64,000 nt of DNA from Candidatus Gromoviella agglomerans (GTDB taxonomy: Bacteria; Pseudomonadota; Alphaproteobacteria; CAJXXZ01; G021065005): positions 496,001 through 560,000 of the forward strand of contig NZ_CP069247.1 in NCBI RefSeq assembly GCF_021065005.1, read 5' to 3'. The notes below the pieces were generated by a model. The model saw only the letters and a program-made list of their open reading frames with translations. It made no database searches and was not told where the DNA came from. Positions 9,485 through 18,080 of this stretch are shown here, piece after piece. A program made the translations under genes and the position numbers. Each line of letters begins with the position of its first letter. Within the stretch, counting starts at the first letter, position 1.

Positions 9485-9823
9485 ATGGAGCTGATTTCGA
9501 TTAATAGAGATGTTAAGTTGTTTTTTACTGATGTGGCGATTCGAAAAATTCTCGATCTATCGAAAAGTGGAGAGTTGCGTCTTTCTATGAAGAGGTATGG
9601 TTGTTCCGGAATGAGTTATGATATGTCGGTGGTGAAGGAAATTGATGAAAATGATCTGGTGTTTGAGCTGAATGGAGTTAAGTTTTATGTCGATTCTTCG
9701 ATCAGTTCGTTTGTAAATAGCTGTGAAGTGGATTACAATGTTGGTTTGTTAAGTGAGGGGTTCGTATTTAATAATCCAAATGAAAAAGGTGGTTGTGGAT
9801 GTGGAAAATCTTTCAATTTTTGA
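9485..9823 (+). CDS. iscA: Iron-sulfur assembly protein IscA/HesB family
   Basis: This A-type Fe-S carrier (112 residues) passes clusters to target apoproteins. The three conserved cysteines are in RYGCSGMSYDM and in the C-terminal GGCGCGKSF. It is preceded by a strong GGAGG and lies 8 bases after iscU. It could belong to the IscA or ErpA/SufA subgroup; the neighbouring iscU favours IscA. It is the last gene before a 319-base non-coding stretch. Confidence 0.9.
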   Translation: MELISINRDVKLFFTDVAIRKILDLSKSGELRLSMKRYGCSGMSYDMSVVKEIDENDLVFELNGVKFYVDSSISSFVNSCEVDYNVGLLSEGFVFNNPNEKGGCGCGKSFNF

Positions 9824-10142
9824 AGATTTTGCGTTTTTTTAATTGACCTTATGATAATAAAATTGTTTTTTTTGAAAAATTTTGTGCTACAAAGTTTGTC
9901 CAGTGTTGCTATATCAGTTTGTTTTGTATTTTGTGGATTGTTTTTTTAAATTTGATTATATATGAGATGTGCATGATCATCTAATGTATTGTAAATTTGA
10001 TGAATAGCTTACTCAAATTATGTTAAAATGGTATTTGCTTTTGAGTTGAAATTATTTGTATAAATTCTTTAGTTCTTTTTATGTTATTGAGTTTTTCTAT
10101 TGATTTTTTTGAAAAATGCTGTGATAATCCAAATCGTGATGA
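9824..10142. other. Non-coding stretch between iscA and the tRNA cluster
   Basis: These 319 bases hold no convincing gene on either strand. The stretch is very AT-rich, with several T runs. The only clear element is the promoter at 10100-10128 for the tRNA-secE-nusG transcript. No hairpin-plus-T terminator is apparent for iscA. Confidence 0.7.
10100..10128 (+). promoter_or_regulatory. Promoter of the tRNA-Tyr/Gly/Trp-secE-nusG transcript
   Basis: A sigma70-type pair TTGATT and GATAAT is separated by exactly 17 bases. The predicted transcription start, about 10135, lies just before tRNA-Tyr at 10143. Confidence 0.65.
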
Positions 10143-10225
10143 GGAGGGGTGGCTGAGCGGTCAAAAGCAACAGACTGTAAATCTGTCGGTTAATTCCTAC
10201 GTAGGTTCAAATCCTGCCCCCTCCA
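10143..10225 (+). tRNA. tRNA-Tyr (GTA)
   Basis: A class II tRNA with a long variable arm. The acceptor stem is GGAGGGG with CCCCTCC, the anticodon loop is CTGTAAA with anticodon GTA at 10177-10179, and the discriminator is A. It is first in a tRNA-Tyr/Gly/Trp cluster upstream of secE, similar to the arrangement in many proteobacteria. Confidence 0.95.
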
Positions 10226-10232
10226 AATTTCC

Positions 10233-10303
<71 letters not shown>

Positions 10304-10313
10304 CTTTGCTTTT

Positions 10314-10386
10314 AGGAGAGTAGTTCAATTGGTAGAGCATCGGTCTCCAAAACCGAGTGTTGGGGGTTCGAGTCCCTTCTCTCCTG
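10314..10386 (+). tRNA. tRNA-Trp (CCA)
   Basis: The acceptor stem is AGGAGAG with CTCTCCT, the anticodon loop is CTCCAAA with anticodon CCA at 10347-10349, and the discriminator is G. It sits directly upstream of secE-nusG, a common bacterial order. The anticodon is the ordinary CCA, in agreement with TGA being used only as a stop here. Confidence 0.95.
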
Positions 10387-10458
10387 TTTTTTTATTGTAG
10401 ATATTTATATTATGGTTGTTTTATGAAATAATGTGTAATTATTATCCAGTGATTTATT

Positions 10459-10650
10459 GTGAGTGTTTTGTCTTCTCTGATTGTTTTTATAAAATCTTCA
10501 CTTATGGAGATAAGTAAGATCAGTTGGCCTTCAAAAAAAGAGGTTTACGCTCATGCCTCTATAGTTTTTTTGATGATGTTTGTGTTTATGGTATTTTTTT
10601 TCTTTGTTGATCTTTTGCTCTCGAAGTTTGTGGCATTTTTACTTGATTGA
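10459..10650 (+). CDS. secE: Preprotein translocase subunit SecE
   Basis: SecE is the small clamp subunit of SecYEG. The 63-residue protein has the short single-membrane-span form typical of alphaproteobacteria. It carries the conserved amphipathic segment MEISKISWPSKKEV followed by one hydrophobic helix. The start is GTG at 10459. It lies between tRNA-Trp and nusG, as in most bacteria. Confidence 0.93.
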   Translation: MSVLSSLIVFIKSSLMEISKISWPSKKEVYAHASIVFLMMFVFMVFFFFVDLLLSKFVAFLLD

Positions 10651-10734
10651 TAGTTATAAAAAGTGTTTTTCTTTTTGGAATTTTATGTTATATTGTGTAA
10701 GTTTTCCTTTGTATTGCGTTCTTAAGAGGCTCTT

Positions 10735-11259
10735 ATGGGGATGAAATGGTATGTTTTAAAAGTTTATGCTGGTCAAGAGAAGCGTTTTGTGCGTGAGATG
10801 GAAGCTGTGAGAGATGGGGGAGTTTCGGGAATTGGCGAAATTTTTGCACCTAGGGAAAAGGTTGTTGAGGTTGTTAAGGGAGCTCTTTTAGAAAAAGAGA
10901 GAGGAGCGCTACCTGGTTATGTTTTTATCAAGATGGATCTTAATGATGATGTTTTGTCTGCGATATCATCCATAAATAAGTCTACTTCGTTTTTGGGTGG
11001 AGAGGCTCCAATGCCAGTTTCTGATAAAGAGATTAACTCTATGATTGGTAGGCTAAATGATATCGCGTCGTCGTCTGTAAGTGCTTTTGTTGTTGGGGAG
11101 CGAGTTAGAATTTGTGATGGTCCTTTTACTTCTTTTGTTGGGACTGTGGAGGATGTTATGATGGAAAAATGTTCTTTAAAGGTGTCTGTTTTTGTTTTTG
11201 GTCAGTCAACTCCTTTGGAGGTTGCTTTTGATCAAGTTGAGAAAGTTAAGGAGGATTAA
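10735..11259 (+). CDS. nusG: Transcription termination/antitermination factor NusG
   Basis: NusG binds RNA polymerase and links it to Rho or the ribosome. The N-terminal NGN domain (KWYVLKVYAGQEKRF) and the block LPGYVFIKMDLND are clear. The C-terminal KOW motif GERVRICDGPFTSFVGTVED is present. The start is ATG at 10735 or 10741. The stop codon overlaps the rplK start by one base. Confidence 0.95.
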   Translation: MGMKWYVLKVYAGQEKRFVREMEAVRDGGVSGIGEIFAPREKVVEVVKGALLEKERGALPGYVFIKMDLNDDVLSAISSINKSTSFLGGEAPMPVSDKEINSMIGRLNDIASSSVSAFVVGERVRICDGPFTSFVGTVEDVMMEKCSLKVSVFVFGQSTPLEVAFDQVEKVKED

Positions 11260-11801
11260 TGGCTGTAAAGAAAAATATCAAGGCTGTTTTGCGTTTGAGG
11301 TTGGTTACTGGTACAGCTCTTACTGCTGTTGTTGCGCCTCGTTTGGGTGCGCACGGTGCTAATATTCCTATGTTTTGCAAGGCTTTTGAAGAGCGTGTTG
11401 CTGGTTATGAAAAAGGCATCGAATTGCCTTGTGTTGTTACTGTTTATGATGATAAAAGTTTTGTTTTTGATATAAAATCTCCGTCAGTGTCGTTTTTGAT
11501 AAAGGAGGCGTTGACGAAGAAAGGTGTGAAGAATGTTGTGGAGGAAGATGTGCAGGTGAAGAAGGGTGCAAAAAAGGTTGCTACTTCTAAGGTTTCTTCT
11601 GCTGATGGGCCGCTTAAGGGAGCTCGTGCTCCTGGAAAATCTGTGGTTGGTGTTCTAGACCTTGAGGATATGGAAAATATTTTTGACAAAAAGAAAGATG
11701 ATTTGAATTGTTATGATCGAACTGGTGGTTTTAGGATTATAGCTGGTTCTGCTATGTCGATGGGTGTTTTGTTGGCGCCTGGTATTTTGGAGGGTGTATG
11801 A
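11259..11801 (+). CDS. rplK: 50S ribosomal protein L11, divergent and elongated
   Basis: L11 forms the GTPase-associated stalk base. The block NIPMFCKAFEERVAGYEKG is family-like, but the usual ANPSPPVGPALGQQG reads ALTAVVAPRLGAHG, so the paired prolines involved in RelA and thiostrepton response are missing. At 180 residues it is about 35 longer than usual; the excess is a Lys/Ala/Gly-rich linker (~residues 100-130) before a weakly conserved C-terminal domain ending in SAMSMGVLLA. It overlaps rplA by four bases. The frame is intact, so it is divergent rather than broken. Confidence 0.88.
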   Translation: MAVKKNIKAVLRLRLVTGTALTAVVAPRLGAHGANIPMFCKAFEERVAGYEKGIELPCVVTVYDDKSFVFDIKSPSVSFLIKEALTKKGVKNVVEEDVQVKKGAKKVATSKVSSADGPLKGARAPGKSVVGVLDLEDMENIFDKKKDDLNCYDRTGGFRIIAGSAMSMGVLLAPGILEGV

Positions 11802-12511
11802 AAAAAATGGGGAAAAAATTCGTTACTGCGTGCGCTTCGTTGCCTTCGAGTGCTGTATCTATGAAAGATGCTTTTTCGTGTGTGAAAGATATGGCTTTTG
11901 CGAATTTTAATGAGTCTGTTGATTTGAATGTCCGTTTGGCTATTGATCCAAAGATTTCTACGCAAGTTGTGAAAGGTTCGCTTTTTCCTCCTGCTGGAAT
12001 TGGAAGGGATTTGGTGATGGCTGTTGTGGGAAAAGGGTTGTCGTCAAATGATTTTAAGGCGGCTGGTGCGGCTTATGTCGGATTTGATGATTTGGTGTCT
12101 GATATTCAGAGTGGGGCTATTTCTTTTGACATATGTTTTGCGATGAAGAGTGCAATGTCTCAACTCTCGAAGGTTGCTAAAATTTTGGGGCCAAAAGGTC
12201 TTATGCCAGATGTAAAAATGGGGACAATTTTTGAAAAAGAGGATGATTTGTTAAATGCTGTCAAGCGCGCTAAGTCTGGAGTGATACGTTACAAAAATGA
12301 CAAGCAAGGAGCGTTGCACTGTTCTATTGGGCGAGTGAGGTTTTCTGTTGATGATTTGGTTGCGAATGCTTCTGCTTTTTTTGATGAAGTTGTTCGTATG
12401 CGTCCAGCGACTTTGAAGGGAAGTTCGTATATTTTGAGTGCGTTTGTCTCTTCAACGATGGGGCCTTCTGTTAAGATAGATTTGTCTACGGTTTGTGGGG
12501 GTGTAAAATGA
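11798..12511 (+). CDS. rplA: 50S ribosomal protein L1
   Basis: L1 is the mobile stalk protein and, in other bacteria, the translational repressor of the rplKA mRNA. The 237-residue protein has normal length and carries the conserved block KILGPKGLMPDVKMGTIF. The C-terminus contains KGSSYILSAFVSSTMGPSVKI. ATG at 11798 overlaps the stop of rplK, and its own stop overlaps the rplJ start. Confidence 0.95.
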   Translation: MKKMGKKFVTACASLPSSAVSMKDAFSCVKDMAFANFNESVDLNVRLAIDPKISTQVVKGSLFPPAGIGRDLVMAVVGKGLSSNDFKAAGAAYVGFDDLVSDIQSGAISFDICFAMKSAMSQLSKVAKILGPKGLMPDVKMGTIFEKEDDLLNAVKRAKSGVIRYKNDKQGALHCSIGRVRFSVDDLVANASAFFDEVVRMRPATLKGSSYILSAFVSSTMGPSVKIDLSTVCGGVK

Positions 12512-12990
12512 ATAAGTTGGAAAAAAAAGAATTTGTTAATAATTTTGAAAGAATGCTTAGTGAAAATTCTTTCTTCGTTATATTATCAAATAATGGCTTG
12601 GTTTTTTCTGAAATTTTTGTTTTGCGTAGAAAATTGAGAGAAGTTGGTGCTGCTGTTCTTTTTTCTAAGAACACTTTGGCTTCTATTGCTTTGAGTCGTT
12701 TTGGTGATAAATATTCAGATTTGATGAAATTTTTGTCTAACTCCATTTTTATGATTTTTGGAAATGATTCTGCAGCGATTTCTAGGATTTTGAATGAATT
12801 CTTAAAATCGACAAAAGTGAGTTTTGTGTTGGGTGGAATATCTACAAGCGGAGTTTTAGACGCGGCTGAGATTGAGTGTATCGGAAATGTTGTTTCTATT
12901 GATGATGCTAGATCTAAAATGATATCTTGCTTGTCTTCGGTTGGATCTAAACTTGCGTGTATTATGAATGCATTGGCTAAAAGGTCTTAA
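12508..12990 (+). CDS. rplJ: 50S ribosomal protein L10
   Basis: L10 anchors the L7/L12 dimers to the ribosome stalk. The N-terminal half (KKEFVNNFERMLSE, LRRKLREVG-type block RRKLREVGAAVLFSKNTL) is recognisable. I use ATG at 12508, which overlaps the rplA stop as ATGA and has GGGGG-rich spacing upstream. Because of this overlap there is no room for the L10-binding leader that precedes rplJ in E. coli. Confidence 0.93.
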   Translation: MNKLEKKEFVNNFERMLSENSFFVILSNNGLVFSEIFVLRRKLREVGAAVLFSKNTLASIALSRFGDKYSDLMKFLSNSIFMIFGNDSAAISRILNEFLKSTKVSFVLGGISTSGVLDAAEIECIGNVVSIDDARSKMISCLSSVGSKLACIMNALAKRS

Positions 12991-12995
12991 TATTT

Positions 12996-13070
12996 GATTT
13001 GTGTGGATTTGTCTATGAGGTTGTGATTTTATGAATTTGTGCATGAAGATTTGTGTGAATTTGTGATGAT
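12996..13070 (+). repeat. Short direct repeat in the rplJ-rplL gap
   Basis: GATTTGTGTGGATTTGT at 12996 recurs as GATTTGTGTGAATTTGT at 13048 (16 of 17 identical). An additional ATGAATTTGTG lies between the copies. The role is unknown; duplication decay or an mRNA element are both possible. Confidence 0.5.
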
Positions 13071-13105
13071 TTTTTAAGAATTGTTTTTCATGATCTATGA
13101 GTGCT

Positions 13106-13134
13106 TTGATATGATGTTGGTTGTTTTTTACAAT
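13106..13134 (+). promoter_or_regulatory. Promoter for rplL-rpoB-rpoC
   Basis: TTGATA and TACAAT are separated by 17 bases. The predicted start near 13141 gives rplL a leader of about 180 bases, so L7/L12 and RNA polymerase can be transcribed independently of rplKAJ. Confidence 0.6.
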
Positions 13135-13322
13135 CTTTTATTGCCTTAAATTTGCGGTAATATTTACTATTTTTCATTAATTTTTAATTTAATATTTTGA
13201 TTGTTGTTTGGATTATGAAAGTGTAAAAAAATCCTGAGTTTATATTGCATTTGTTATTTGTGTGGTATAAAATCACCGTGATTGTGAATGTTTTTACGTT
13301 TTTTTTACTTTGGGAGGAATTT

Positions 13323-13685
13323 GTGTCGGAAAGGTTGAATGATATATTGGATAATTTGTCTAAGTTAAGTATTGAAGAGGCGGCTTTGTTGTGCAAAAAA
13401 ATGGAAGAGGCTTGGGGGGTCTCAGCTGTTTCTATGTCGGCTCCTTCAGCTGCTGCGATGCCTTCTCAAGAAGAGAAGTCTTCTTTTGATGTGAAGTTAA
13501 CTTCAGTGGGAGCTAAGAAAATCGAGTTGATAAAAGTTGTTAGAGAATTGACAGGTTTGGGCTTGAAGGAGGCTAAGGATTTGGTAGAGGGATTAGGTGT
13601 AATTAAGACAGGGGTATCTAAGATTGATGCTGATGCTTTGAAGAGTAAGCTTGAAGAGGCTGGCGCTTCTGTCGAATTGAAATAA
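13323..13685 (+). CDS. rplL: 50S ribosomal protein L7/L12
   Basis: L7/L12 is the multicopy stalk protein that recruits translation GTPases. The 120-residue protein has the N-terminal dimerisation helices, an Ala/Ser-rich hinge, and the C-terminal domain with [20 protein letters not shown] and DLVEG. I choose GTG at 13323 (VSERLNDIL), because GGGAGGA lies 7 bases before it and the upstream in-frame residues are hydrophobic and unlike L12. Confidence 0.94.
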   Translation: MSERLNDILDNLSKLSIEEAALLCKKMEEAWGVSAVSMSAPSAAAMPSQEEKSSFDVKLTSVGAKKIELIKVVRELTGLGLKEAKDLVEGLGVIKTGVSKIDADALKSKLEEAGASVELK

Positions 13686-13703
13686 TTGTATTAAGTGTTA
13701 CAT

Positions 13704-16700
13704 ATGAAGATCGGATTTTGTAATGATCGTCCTGTTCGCGGTCGTTGTGTGACTCGTAGGTCTTTTTCTCGCTTGCCTATTGTTTTTCCTGATAATTCCC
13801 TACTGTCTGTTCAAGAAGAATCTTACTTTAGATTTATGGGAAGTAATGAGTTTGAAGGTGATTTGTCTTTGTCTTTGCGAAGGTTTTTCCCTTTGTACAA
13901 TTCTTCGAAGTCGTTGCAATTGAGGTATTTGCATTATCGTTTTGGAATTCATAGATTCTCTCCTGAAGAGTGTATCAAAAGAGAATTGACTTATTCTGTG
14001 CCAATATTTGCTACTTTTGAGATTGTGTATAAGAATGAGGGCGAGGAGTTTGTTAGACCAGAAGAGATATATATGGGAGAAATGCCATGCATGGTGAGGA
14101 ATGGTTCTTTTATTGTAAATGGCGTTGAAAGGGTGATAGTTTCACAGATTCATCGTTCTCCTGGAGTGATTTTTGGTTCTGACGGTTTAAAGGATAGGCA
14201 TTCTTCTTATTATGCTAAGATCATTCCTTATAGGGGGTCTTGGATTGATTTTGAAGATGCTAAGAGTATGATTTTTGCTAGAATTGATAAAAAAAGAAAG
14301 GTTCTTGCTAGCACTTTTTTGCTTTCTTTAAATGATTTATTAAAGAGATCTCATTTGCTAAGTTTGAATTTGCCTGCAGAATCGTGTGATTTTTTGTCTT
14401 CAAATCATGATTCGGATAGTGCGATTGAGCTTGATAAATTTAAATTGTTGGCATTTTTCTATGGAGTGAAGAAAATTTCAAGAGTTGGTGATAATTGGCT
14501 TGTTAATTCTGATTTCTCTACATTTGAAGGTTGTATCATGAGTAATGATTTCGTGAATTTGCAGACTGGGAATGTGCTTTTTAAAAAAGGAAGGGTGGTT
14601 GATTCTTTGTCTATTGAATATGCTAGTCGTGATAGTTCAAGTGTCGAAATTGATGAGTCTTTTTTGATAAATTCTTATCTTGTTTCAGATGTTTTTGATA
14701 TGGCTACTGGTGAGTGTATTGCTAAAGCTGGTGACATGATTTCTTCTGATATGCTCTCAGTTTTTCGAGATACTAATGTTGGAAGTTTGACTATTATTTT
14801 TAGTTGTGAAGTTAATAAGTCTCCTCATATGATGAATACAATTCTTGCTGATAAGAATGTTTTGCCAGTAGATGCTATTTGTGATGTGTATAGGGCAATT
14901 CGGCCTGGTGATACTCCGTCTTTTGATGGAGCGAGATCGTTTTTCTATGGTTTATTTTTTGATTCTATGCGTTATGATCTCACATCTGTGGGTAGAGCAA
15001 AATTAAATGAGCGTTTGTGTTTGAATGTTGATGATGATGTGCATGTATTGACTCCTGCGTGTTTAATAAAAGTTGTTAAGATGTTAATAAACGTCATCGC
15101 TGGAAATGAAAATATTGATGATGTCGATAGTTTGCTTTGTAGAAGGGTTAGATCTGTTGGTGAATTGTTTTTAAATCAGTGTGTTTTGAGCTTTGGTCGT
15201 GTTGAGCGAAGTATGGTAGATGCTTTGAATGCGTCTGATCCGTCTACGGTTATGCCTTCTGATCTTGTTAGTGTTAAATTTTTGGATATTCCTCTCAGAG
15301 ATTGTCTTTTATTGAGTCAATTATCGCAATTTATGGATCAGACCAATCCACTTTCTGAGGTTAGTCATAAAAGAAGGTTGTCTGCTCTTGGTCATGGAGC
15401 TATCTCTCGAGATAGGAGTGCTGGAATTGAAGCTCGCGATGTGCATTATACTCAATATGGTAAGATATGTCCTGCTGAAACGCCGGAAGGGCCGAATTTG
15501 GGGTTGGTTGTGTCGCTCGCGATGTTTGCTAATGTTGATAAACATGGGTTTTTGAGAACGCCTTATCATCCTGTGGTGAGTGGAGTGGTTGATCGAAATT
15601 GTGTTCATCTCACGGCAGGTCAAGAGTCTGGTCATAAAATTGCTCAGGCTACAGATTTGTTGAATGATCGAGAAAAAAAAACAGAAGTTGTTGTTAGAAG
15701 TGGTCCAGATTATGTTCTTGTATCTGCTGATGAAGTCACTTTATGCGATGTAAGTTCGGTTCAAGGGTTCTCTGTTGCAACTTCGCTTATTCCGTTTGTT
15801 GAGAAAGATGATGCGCATAGGGCTTTGATGGGGGCAAACATGCAGAGGCAGGCTGTTCCACTTTTGAACCCTCAAGAGGCATTAATTGGTACAGGATATG
15901 AAGCTTATGTTGCTAGAGAGTCTGGGGCTGTCGTGCGAGCTAATTTTGATGGATATGTGGTTAAGGTTGATGGAAGTGTGATTGTTGTTAATAGAAGTGA
16001 TTTTTCAGGAGTTGATGTCTATTATCTGAGGAAATTTCAGAAGTCAAATGCTGGAACTTGCGTTAATCAAAAGCCTTTCGTTAGTGTTGGTGATTTTGTA
16101 AAATCTGGACAGGTTATTTCTACTGGCCCGGCAATTAATGCTGGTGAGTTGGCTCTTGGAAGAGATTTGTTGGTTGCTTTTGTTTCTTTGCATGGAATGA
16201 ATTTCGAAGATGCTATTGTTGTGTCAGATAAAGTTGCTGATGCTTTTACGTCGTGTCATTTGTCTCAGTATGAGTGCAAAGTTTCTAATTCAAAGGGAGT
16301 GGAAGAAGAATTTACCAGAAATGTTCCAAATGTGGCTTCCGGAAAGCTTGTGCATTTAAATGAATTTGGTTTGGCTCGTGTTGGAAGTGTGGTCAATACT
16401 GGTGATATTTTGGCTGGTAAAGTCAGTAGAAATGTTATGGGTTATAGATCTTTACCTGAAGAGAGGTTATTAAAAGCGCTTTTTGGTGATGTCGCTCATG
16501 ATGTTAAAGATTTGTCTTTGCGAGTGCCCCCAGGTGTGAGGAATGCAACTGTTGTGAATGTTGAGTATTTTGTAAAAGGTGGTCAGGAAAAGGATTCTTC
16601 TGTGCTGTTTATGGAAAGGAAAAGACTTGATGAGCTTGAGAAAAAATTTAAAGATGATTGTACTTTTTTTGTTTTTGGCTTGAGGCATTTTTTTAGGACT

Positions 16701-18044
16701 TTGATTGAGAAGGGCTATGATTTATATGTAAATAAAGTTAAGTTGACAGAGTCTTTGCTAAATGAAATGGTTGATTTAAAGAAGTTTTTTCTTATTTCAT
16801 CGACTAATAAGCTTCATAAAAAAGAAATTGACTCTGTTGTCGATTTGTATAAGAAAGAGTTTGTGGCTCTAGAAAATAAGTATGATGAGGATCGTAGTGG
16901 AATTTTGAGGGGGGATGATTTGCCTTCTGGCTCTATTAAGGTTCGATTTACTTTGATGACGAAGCGGCGTTTGATGGTTGGAGATAAAATGGCTGGTCGT
17001 CATGGAAATAAGGGTGTTGTTGCGTGTATTTTACCAGTTGAAGATATGCCTTATCTTAGTGATGGGACTCCTATTGATATAGCTGTTACTCCTACGGGTG
17101 TGCCTTCTCGTATGAATATAGGGCAGATTGTTGAGACTGTATTTGGTGGTCTTTTGTTAAAAGTTGGTGAAGTTATTCGTCAATTTTTGTGTGAAATATC
17201 TGTTCAAGAGGTCTTTGATTGTTCTAAATTGAGAGAGTTCTTACTAAAATTGTATTCTTGTGACGTGATTAGAGATGGTTGTTTTGTGCGTGGTTTTTCT
17301 GTTGATGGTATGACTGATGATGAAGTGATTCTTTTTGCAACTGGATTATCACGTGGTATGCATATTGCTTCTCCGATATTTGATGGAGTCTCAAATGAAG
17401 ATATAAAGCAATTGGCTAATGTTCTTGGAGTTGATGCAAGTGGAGAGCATGAGTTATTTGATGGAAGAATTGGAGAGAAATTTGACCGTCCAGTCACTGT
17501 TGGAGTAATGCATTATTTAAAGTTGCACCATTTGGTTGAAGATAAGATTCATGCTCGTTCTGTTGGAGGGTACAGTTTGGTGACGCAGCAACCTCTTGGT
17601 GGAAAGGCTCAGTTTGGAGGTCAAAGACTTGGAGAAATGGAAGTTTGGGCTCTTGAAGGTTATGGAGCTGCTTATATTTTGCGAGAGATGTTGACAGATA
17701 AATCTGATTCTGTTGAAGGCCGAGGTCGTATCTATTCTGGAATTATAGAGGGACAGCATTCTCATAAAGCTGGTTCTAGTACTTCTGCTGCGTTTCAAGT
17801 TTTGTGCAAAGAGCTGGAAGCTTTGTGTATATATCCTCATTTGCATTCGGCCGATGATGCTTATTCTATGAAGTTTATGAATGATAGTTCTCGTTATTCT
17901 TGTAAGTTTTTTGATAGCAAATCTTCAGATGAAGGTCATATTTCTGATTCTGAGAAGGTGTTCGATGTGAGTGATGTCATTTCAGATGAATCTGATGAAA
18001 CTGCGGTTGCTCGTGATTTTGGTTCAACAACTGATGATGAATAG
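13704..18044 (+). CDS. rpoB: DNA-directed RNA polymerase beta subunit
   Basis: RpoB forms the beta half of the catalytic cleft. The 1446-residue protein contains the rifampicin-region block LSQFMDQTNPLSEVSHKRRL near residue 545, the CPAETPEGPNLG segment, the catalytic-site block GDKMAGRHGNKGVV, and the C-terminal clamp block GGKAQFGGQRLGEMEVWALE. An acidic tail of about 60 residues rich in Ser/Asp/Glu follows, which is longer than in E. coli. ATG at 13704 is preferred over GTG at 13695. rplL lies 18 bases upstream and rpoC follows after 36. Confidence 0.97.
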   Translation: MKIGFCNDRPVRGRCVTRRSFSRLPIVFPDNSLLSVQEESYFRFMGSNEFEGDLSLSLRRFFPLYNSSKSLQLRYLHYRFGIHRFSPEECIKRELTYSVPIFATFEIVYKNEGEEFVRPEEIYMGEMPCMVRNGSFIVNGVERVIVSQIHRSPGVIFGSDGLKDRHSSYYAKIIPYRGSWIDFEDAKSMIFARIDKKRKVLASTFLLSLNDLLKRSHLLSLNLPAESCDFLSSNHDSDSAIELDKFKLLAFFYGVKKISRVGDNWLVNSDFSTFEGCIMSNDFVNLQTGNVLFKKGRVVDSLSIEYASRDSSSVEIDESFLINSYLVSDVFDMATGECIAKAGDMISSDMLSVFRDTNVGSLTIIFSCEVNKSPHMMNTILADKNVLPVDAICDVYRAIRPGDTPSFDGARSFFYGLFFDSMRYDLTSVGRAKLNERLCLNVDDDVHVLTPACLIKVVKMLINVIAGNENIDDVDSLLCRRVRSVGELFLNQCVLSFGRVERSMVDALNASDPSTVMPSDLVSVKFLDIPLRDCLLLSQLSQFMDQTNPLSEVSHKRRLSALGHGAISRDRSAGIEARDVHYTQYGKICPAETPEGPNLGLVVSLAMFANVDKHGFLRTPYHPVVSGVVDRNCVHLTAGQESGHKIAQATDLLNDREKKTEVVVRSGPDYVLVSADEVTLCDVSSVQGFSVATSLIPFVEKDDAHRALMGANMQRQAVPLLNPQEALIGTGYEAYVARESGAVVRANFDGYVVKVDGSVIVVNRSDFSGVDVYYLRKFQKSNAGTCVNQKPFVSVGDFVKSGQVISTGPAINAGELALGRDLLVAFVSLHGMNFEDAIVVSDKVADAFTSCHLSQYECKVSNSKGVEEEFTRNVPNVASGKLVHLNEFGLARVGSVVNTGDILAGKVSRNVMGYRSLPEERLLKALFGDVAHDVKDLSLRVPPGVRNATVVNVEYFVKGGQEKDSSVLFMERKRLDELEKKFKDDCTFFVFGLRHFFRTLIEKGYDLYVNKVKLTESLLNEMVDLKKFFLISSTNKLHKKEIDSVVDLYKKEFVALENKYDEDRSGILRGDDLPSGSIKVRFTLMTKRRLMVGDKMAGRHGNKGVVACILPVEDMPYLSDGTPIDIAVTPTGVPSRMNIGQIVETVFGGLLLKVGEVIRQFLCEISVQEVFDCSKLREFLLKLYSCDVIRDGCFVRGFSVDGMTDDEVILFATGLSRGMHIASPIFDGVSNEDIKQLANVLGVDASGEHELFDGRIGEKFDRPVTVGVMHYLKLHHLVEDKIHARSVGGYSLVTQQPLGGKAQFGGQRLGEMEVWALEGYGAAYILREMLTDKSDSVEGRGRIYSGIIEGQHSHKAGSSTSAAFQVLCKELEALCIYPHLHSADDAYSMKFMNDSSRYSCKFFDSKSSDEGHISDSEKVFDVSDVISDESDETAVARDFGSTTDDE

Positions 18045-18080
18045 TGATTACGTTAATTCTTTAATTTTGATGAGGTTGGT

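Larger units (their letters stand above)
12991..13322. other. Non-coding stretch between rplJ and rplL
   Basis: These 332 bases separate two genes that are nearly adjacent in most bacteria. No convincing ORF is visible. The stretch holds a T/G-rich repeated part (12996-13070), a good sigma70-like promoter (13106-13134), and possible weaker -10 elements such as the extended TGGTATAAA ending near 13271. Confidence 0.7.

Noticed and set aside
10347-10349. Reassignment of TGA to tryptophan
   Set aside because: tRNA-Trp has anticodon CCA, tryptophans fall on TGG, and many genes (for example rplA and rplK) end with TGA at overlapping ATGA junctions.
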